From positions 1 through 25,859 of IMG/VR virus record IMGVR_UViG_3300049215_000120: a DNA stretch of 25,859 nucleotides; one strand, 5' to 3'. Numbering within the stretch: the stretch's first letter is position 1; the number at the start of each line of letters is the position of its first letter. The translations under genes and the position numbers were made by a program. The notes below the pieces were generated by a model, which saw only the letters and a program-made list of their open reading frames with translations, searched no databases and was not told the DNA's origin. Of this stretch, positions 21,816 through 25,859 are shown one piece after another. This DNA comes from a virus.

Positions 21816-24800
21816 ATGGCCTTGTCTGTCGTCCAAAAAGGACAGGGGAACGGCACCAATGCCAACTGCACCATCACGCTCGGTGCAGCGCCGACGTCGG
21901 GCGATCTCTTAGTCGCGATCGTACGCGGCGCGAACGCGCTGACGGTCGGTTCGGGCTACGCGACGCTACAATCGACGACCAACGCGCAGCTCAACACGAA
22001 GACGGCCGGCGGCTCGGAACTTGCGGGCCAAGTCACCGCAACGCAGACGTTGGGCAAATACGACGGCTATATCTACGAAATCAGCGGGCAGTCCGGCGCA
22101 ACGCCCGTCTCGACGAAGGCCGCGCCGGTCTCGAACACGATCTCGCTGTCGGCATCGGTCCCGAATAGCGAAACCGGCTGGCTCGCGTTCATCTTCGTCG
22201 TCGGGTCCGCACCGTCGAGCCCCACCGCGTCGACCCCGACCGGCTTCACCCAGGATTACTTCGGCAACGACGGCACGAACGTCATCGCCGCGTACTCGTC
22301 GCCCTCGACGGTTTCGGGAACGGTCAACCTGTCGCTCTCGATCTCGGGGATGAGCAACGGTGAGGGGTTCCTCATCCTCGTTCCCGTTGCGCAAAGTGCA
22401 TCGATCACGGGCACCGCCTCGGCGACGATCAAGGCATCGGGATCGGTCACGTCGAGCGCGTCGGCCACGGTGCGCGCGAGCGCCTCGCAAACCGCGACGG
22501 CGTCGGCGGACATTCAGAAGAGCGGCTCGCAGACGAGCGCGGCGAGCGCGACCGTCAAGACGAGCGGCTCGAAAACGTCCGGCGCGACGGCCACCGTTGT
22601 TTCTCCCGGTTCCGTCGCGTCGGGCGCCTCGGCCGACATTCACGGCAACGGCGTTGCTCTGTCGTACGGCGCCTCGGCCTACATCGAGCGTCCGCTCGCG
22701 CTCACCCCGATCTCGCAGCTCGACGTCCGGATCACCGTCTGGAACCCGGCCAAGAGCGTTATTCTGGTTGAGGACTGCGTCAGCACGGGCGATCTCGCCG
22801 GCGGCGCCGTGAAGTACGAAGACACGCCCTCCGGATGCGGTGCGGGCGAACTGACTCTGGGGCTTCGCCTTGAGGAAGCGCGCGCGCGCGGCTACTGGGC
22901 CGGCATGAACATCGTCGAGATCAGCACGGCCGACAATATCCTCCAGTCGTCGCTCGTGCAAAATCTCGTTCCGTTCTCCGATCTTCTCGTCAACGACGCG
23001 TCGAGCGGATGGACCGACACCTCGAGCGGCGCGCTGGTGTGGAGCGACAACGCAGCGCCGGGCGGGAAAGAAGGCGGCTTCACGGCCACCGGCACCGGCG
23101 CTACGGTCAGCGGCAAGCAGTACAGCCCGTCATTCACCGTCACCGGCACGGTCAAGTTCTCGGGCTACATCAAGCCGACGTACTGCTCCGGAAACACGCC
23201 GCGGATCCTCATCATGGATCCGACGCTCACGACGACGTACGCGACGCTGAACGCAACCAACGGCGCCGCCGGCCAGCAGCTCACGGCCACCGCGACCTTC
23301 GCGAGCCCAACGACCGTCGTCTACGTCTTCGACGCGAACGGTACGACGCTCGCCTCCGGTCAGCCGCTCATCTTCGCTCTGCCGCTTCTGACCGAACAGA
23401 CGCAACTCGCCAACGGGCACTACATCTCGAGCGCGGCCGCCGGCGTCGCGTATCTGGATACGATCTGGACGTTCGATCCGGCGCAAGGCGAAGACGGTCA
23501 GCAGGCATACTTTTGGGACGGCGCCACGCTGACGATGCTCTGCCCCGTGACGAAGGTCGGCACGGACGCGACGGGACCATACATCGAGGTCGGCCAGTCG
23601 CTCGCCGGTGGTCTCATGGGCTCGTACGCTGCCGGAACCCTCGTCGGACGCCGTCGCTACACGGGAAGAATCGTCCGACGCTCGCAGACGAACGACTATC
23701 AGCCCAACGGCACCGTGACGCTCGTCGGCATGGCGAAGGCGCTGGATCAAGCCTACGGCACCTTCAACGTCGGTGCCGCTGCAAACGTGGACACGGGCAC
23801 CGTCATCTATCAGACGCTGCTTCAGCTCTCGCCGGGGCACTGGCCGTTCTTCACGCTCGACCCGTCGAACTTCCCGACGGTCGGCTCGATCTATTCCGGC
23901 TCGAATACCGACTACAGCGCGACACAGCAGATCGCGGACTGCCTCAACTCGATTCCGACCGGAGACGTGTGGACGCTGCGAGTCGGCCACGATCTCGTTC
24001 CGCGGCTCATCAAGCTCTACGACGCGACGTCGAACACGTACACGTACAACGTAACGCTCGATCAGCACGCCGCGATGTTCGTTCCCGTCGCGGTGCAGAT
24101 CGACGACGAGGACGTGTCGGGGATCTACAACGCGCTGAAGGCGACCGGTGACCAGGATCCGACGACCAAACAGCCCGTCTCGGCCATCGTCGATGATCCC
24201 GATTCGATCGAGTTCTACGGCTTCCAGATCGACGGGCAGCCGGTTAATAATCTGGGCTGTAAGACGTCGCAGGATTGCGCCAATTATGCCACCGGACTCC
24301 TCAACCAGTTCTCGATCGCGCGCTCAAATCAGCAATTCCAGGTCTTCACCCGCAACGATCAGCTCTACAACATCCCCGCCAACGTCGGGGGCGTGACGCA
24401 GGGCGACGTCGTGCGCGCGATCGCCAACACGACGGTTGCGGGCTTCGAGAACGAAAGCACGACGAGCCCGGCCACGACGAACGAACCCGTGCCCCCCATC
24501 TACGGCCTCGGCACGTCCGTGCAGACGGTGATCGATTTCGATAAGCTCGACCGCTGGCAGCTCGTACAGTTCAGCGCCGTGGAACCGGATTGGTCGACGG
24601 CGCTGAAAGAGAAGGCGAACGCGCTTTCGAACGCGTTCTCGGGCTCCGGGTTTTTGACCGGCCTCGATCAGTACTTTGTCGACTCGAACGCGTTCAACGG
24701 CGTGACGTGGAGCGGCCTCGTCGTCAGCACGCCGAAGTTCTTCGCGGTCTTCACACTCGGCACGAACCCGGTGTTCTGCGGCGGGTCGTCCGCCTTCACC

Positions 24801-25859
24801 GTGGGCGGTGGAACCGTCGACACGTCGACGACGCAAGGCATCACCGGCAGCAGCTCCGCACAGACGGTGCCTGTCGTGTCCTCGTCCGGACTCGGCACGG
24901 GGTCGTTCGTGGGCATCGATGCCGGCGCCAACTACGAACTCGTCGAGGTCATCTCGGCGCCCGACGGTACGCACATTCGCGGCATCTTCCTGAAGAATCA
25001 CGCGAACGGCGTACCGGTCCAACAGGGGCCAATGGTCAGCTACGTATGGCTGAATCCGGACACGACGTGGACGGTCAAGGCGAACGATCCGACCGTGGTC
25101 TCCGGCGCCATCCTCTACGCGATATTCACGTCGCACTCGGGCGCGATCGTCGGGTATCAGCAGAAGGCCGCGATTGGCTTCATCTCGGTGCCGGGCTCGT
25201 ATTTCATCGGCGGCTCGCAGTACACGCCGACGTTCACGACGGGCAGCCCGACGATCTCGAACAAGGGTCAGATCGCGGCGCAGATCTCCATCGCGTTCGA
25301 GGTCACGAATCAGCCGCAAGACGGCTCGTACGCGAAGATGGTCTACGTCTACCGCCAGCACGGTCAGCCGGACTGGCTCGAACTCGGCCAAGACCTTCCT
25401 CGAGATGCGTCCTCGTCGCCGGGTGCGGTTTTGCAGAACGGCGTCGTGTCGGCCAACGGGAAATACGTGCTCAACTTCCCGGACGCGGCAAACGGGATTG
25501 CGTACGATTTCGGGTTTGCGATGCAGTCAGGCGGCCAGGCGCAAACCGACATCGAAACGCTCGCGTCCAATTTCGTCTCGTCCGACTCTCCGCCGAATAC
25601 CGCATCGCTTTCGGTGACATGGGGCACGCCGACCGTGCTCAGCCCGAGCGGCGCGACGACGATCATTCTGGGCTTCAGCGTATCGTATTCATTCGCGGGC
25701 GTTAGCGGCGACGTGTCGTGGCTCGGCCAGTTCCAGATCGCGATCTACAACGGCGACCCGCTCAACCCGCTCCCAACTCCCGTGTCGGTCTTGCCGGCGC
25801 AGCGCACGTCGACGAGCGGCACGCTCAACTTCCAGGTGCAGTTGCCGCCGAACTGGACG
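21816..25859 (+). CDS. Giant tail hub/fibre protein (3' end outside window)
   Basis: The ATG at 21816 follows AGGAGG and the frame is open to the last base, at least 1348 codons. Residues 1-190 (MALSVVQKGQGNGTNANCTI...) are homologous to the N-terminus of the 10145 gene. Residues 193-291 are seven 14-15-residue Ala/Ser repeats. From about 295 a hub-like region begins (QLDVRITVWNPAKSVILVED); around 610 it has LVGRRRYTGRIVRRSQTNDY...GTVTLVGMAKALDQAYGTF, resembling baseplate hub (Tal/gp27-type) proteins. About 1008-1070 carries the beta module shared with adaptor and tube (SFVGIDAGANYELVEV, then LKNHANGVPV). The rest consists of FNIII-like beta domains (ISIAFEVTNQPQDGSYAKMV). It likely forms the tail tip that contacts the host and carries receptor-binding or fibre domains. 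Confidence 0.75.
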   Translation, partial: MALSVVQKGQGNGTNANCTITLGAAPTSGDLLVAIVRGANALTVGSGYATLQSTTNAQLNTKTAGGSELAGQVTATQTLGKYDGYIYEISGQSGATPVSTKAAPVSNTISLSASVPNSETGWLAFIFVVGSAPSSPTASTPTGFTQDYFGNDGTNVIAAYSSPSTVSGTVNLSLSISGMSNGEGFLILVPVAQSASITGTASATIKASGSVTSSASATVRASASQTATASADIQKSGSQTSAASATVKTSGSKTSGATATVVSPGSVASGASADIHGNGVALSYGASAYIERPLALTPISQLDVRITVWNPAKSVILVEDCVSTGDLAGGAVKYEDTPSGCGAGELTLGLRLEEARARGYWAGMNIVEISTADNILQSSLVQNLVPFSDLLVNDASSGWTDTSSGALVWSDNAAPGGKEGGFTATGTGATVSGKQYSPSFTVTGTVKFSGYIKPTYCSGNTPRILIMDPTLTTTYATLNATNGAAGQQLTATATFASPTTVVYVFDANGTTLASGQPLIFALPLLTEQTQLANGHYISSAAAGVAYLDTIWTFDPAQGEDGQQAYFWDGATLTMLCPVTKVGTDATGPYIEVGQSLAGGLMGSYAAGTLVGRRRYTGRIVRRSQTNDYQPNGTVTLVGMAKALDQAYGTFNVGAAANVDTGTVIYQTLLQLSPGHWPFFTLDPSNFPTVGSIYSGSNTDYSATQQIADCLNSIPTGDVWTLRVGHDLVPRLIKLYDATSNTYTYNVTLDQHAAMFVPVAVQIDDEDVSGIYNALKATGDQDPTTKQPVSAIVDDPDSIEFYGFQIDGQPVNNLGCKTSQDCANYATGLLNQFSIARSNQQFQVFTRNDQLYNIPANVGGVTQGDVVRAIANTTVAGFENESTTSPATTNEPVPPIYGLGTSVQTVIDFDKLDRWQLVQFSAVEPDWSTALKEKANALSNAFSGSGFLTGLDQYFVDSNAFNGVTWSGLVVSTPKFFAVFTLGTNPVFCGGSSAFTVGGGTVDTSTTQGITGSSSAQTVPVVSSSGLGTGSFVGIDAGANYELVEVISAPDGTHIRGIFLKNHANGVPVQQGPMVSYVWLNPDTTWTVKANDPTVVSGAILYAIFTSHSGAIVGYQQKAAIGFISVPGSYFIGGSQYTPTFTTGSPTISNKGQIAAQISIAFEVTNQPQDGSYAKMVYVYRQHGQPDWLELGQDLPRDASSSPGAVLQNGVVSANGKYVLNFPDAANGIAYDFGFAMQSGGQAQTDIETLASNFVSSDSPPNTASLSVTWGTPTVLSPSGATTIILGFSVSYSFAGVSGDVSWLGQFQIAIYNGDPLNPLPTPVSVLPAQRTSTSGTLNFQVQLPPNWT
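22392..22688 (+). repeat. Seven-unit 14-residue Ala/Ser repeat array in the hub gene
   Basis: Six units of 14 residues and one of 15 follow without gaps, consensus xSGSxTSxASATVx (examples ASGSVTSSASATVR, KSGSQTSAASATVK). The 42-bp units differ at the DNA level. Regular small-residue repeats of this kind fit a stalk or a beta-helical stem between the N-terminal module and the hub domain. Confidence 0.75.
24840..25026 (+). other. Recurring beta module in the hub gene
   Basis: Coding for about residues 1009-1070, this has the same order of elements as the tail tube and adaptor modules: a GxFVGIDAG strand, E-LVEVIS, a connecting strand, then KNHANGVPV. It is the fourth copy in the window, lying outside the hub core. 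Confidence 0.5.

Noticed and set aside
22392-22688. Array of about 42-bp repeats considered as CRISPR or tandem DNA repeat
   Set aside because: The repeats are in frame, differ in DNA sequence, have no unique spacers and encode a regular protein stalk.
23009-24151. 380-codon plus-strand frame overlapping the hub gene
   Set aside because: The translation is Arg/His-rich low complexity, it has no ribosome site, and the hub frame reads straight through it with recognisable domains.
1-25859. tRNA genes, integrase, attachment sites, insertion sequences
   Set aside because: No tRNA-like cloverleaf, recombinase motif, terminal inverted repeat or transposase was seen on either strand by eye.

Overview
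The window is one contiguous, single-strand (+) block of structural genes from a tailed double-stranded DNA phage or prophage (Caudoviricetes). The gene order is textbook: terminase large subunit (5' end cut by the window), portal, MuF-type protein, XkdF-like protease, scaffold, major capsid, head-tail connectors, tail terminator, tail tube, a frameshifted pair of tail assembly chaperones, tape measure, and a very large tail hub/fibre gene that runs off the 3' end. There is one tail tube gene, no sheath gene and a 1342-residue tape measure protein, which together indicate a siphovirus with a long non-contractile tail. No integrase, repressor, lysis, replication, tRNA or host gene is present, so prophage versus lytic state and the host cannot be decided. 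The DNA is GC-rich with strong preference for G/C-ending codons, GTG and TTG starts, and G-rich Shine-Dalgarno sites, which fits a high-GC bacterium; I cannot name the phylum.

Layout. 1-2998: packaging motor end, portal and MuF, with a suspicious frame change between portal and MuF. 2998-5839: two short unknown genes, a zinc-ribbon protein, the XkdF-like protease and the scaffold with a DUF6582-like segment. 5840-7000: the major capsid gene, bracketed by two strong RNA hairpins. 7011-8788: two glycosyltransferases (GT-B then GT-A fold) inserted between capsid and connector. 8800-14152: a 45-residue mini-gene, an adaptor with a large inserted beta domain, a fibre-like protein carrying a TIM-barrel glycoside-hydrolase-like domain, a small beta protein, head closure, virion morphogenesis and tail terminator proteins, and a 90-residue unknown. 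14156-20522: tail tube with two inserted beta modules, tail assembly chaperones with a canonical A_AAA_AAC -1 slippery site and a well-placed stem-loop, and the tape measure. 20532-25859: a small beta-rich protein, an unknown protein with a possible metal site, and a hub/fibre ORF of at least 1348 codons.

How they work together: terminase feeds DNA through the portal into a prohead built from the capsid protein on the scaffold and matured by the XkdF-like protease; the adaptor, closure and terminator proteins seal the neck; tape measure, chaperones, tube and hub build the tail. What is unusual is the accessory layer on this scaffold. A sugar-related cassette (two glycosyltransferases and one glycosidase-like virion protein) sits inside the head-neck block. 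A fibre N-terminal module is shared by the glycosidase gene and the giant hub gene, each time followed by a 14-residue Ala/Ser repeat (about 2 versus 7 copies). A recurring beta module appears inside the adaptor, twice inside the tail tube, and once in the hub gene. Almost all genes are packed with ATGA overlaps or 1-12 nt gaps, implying translational coupling in one long late operon.
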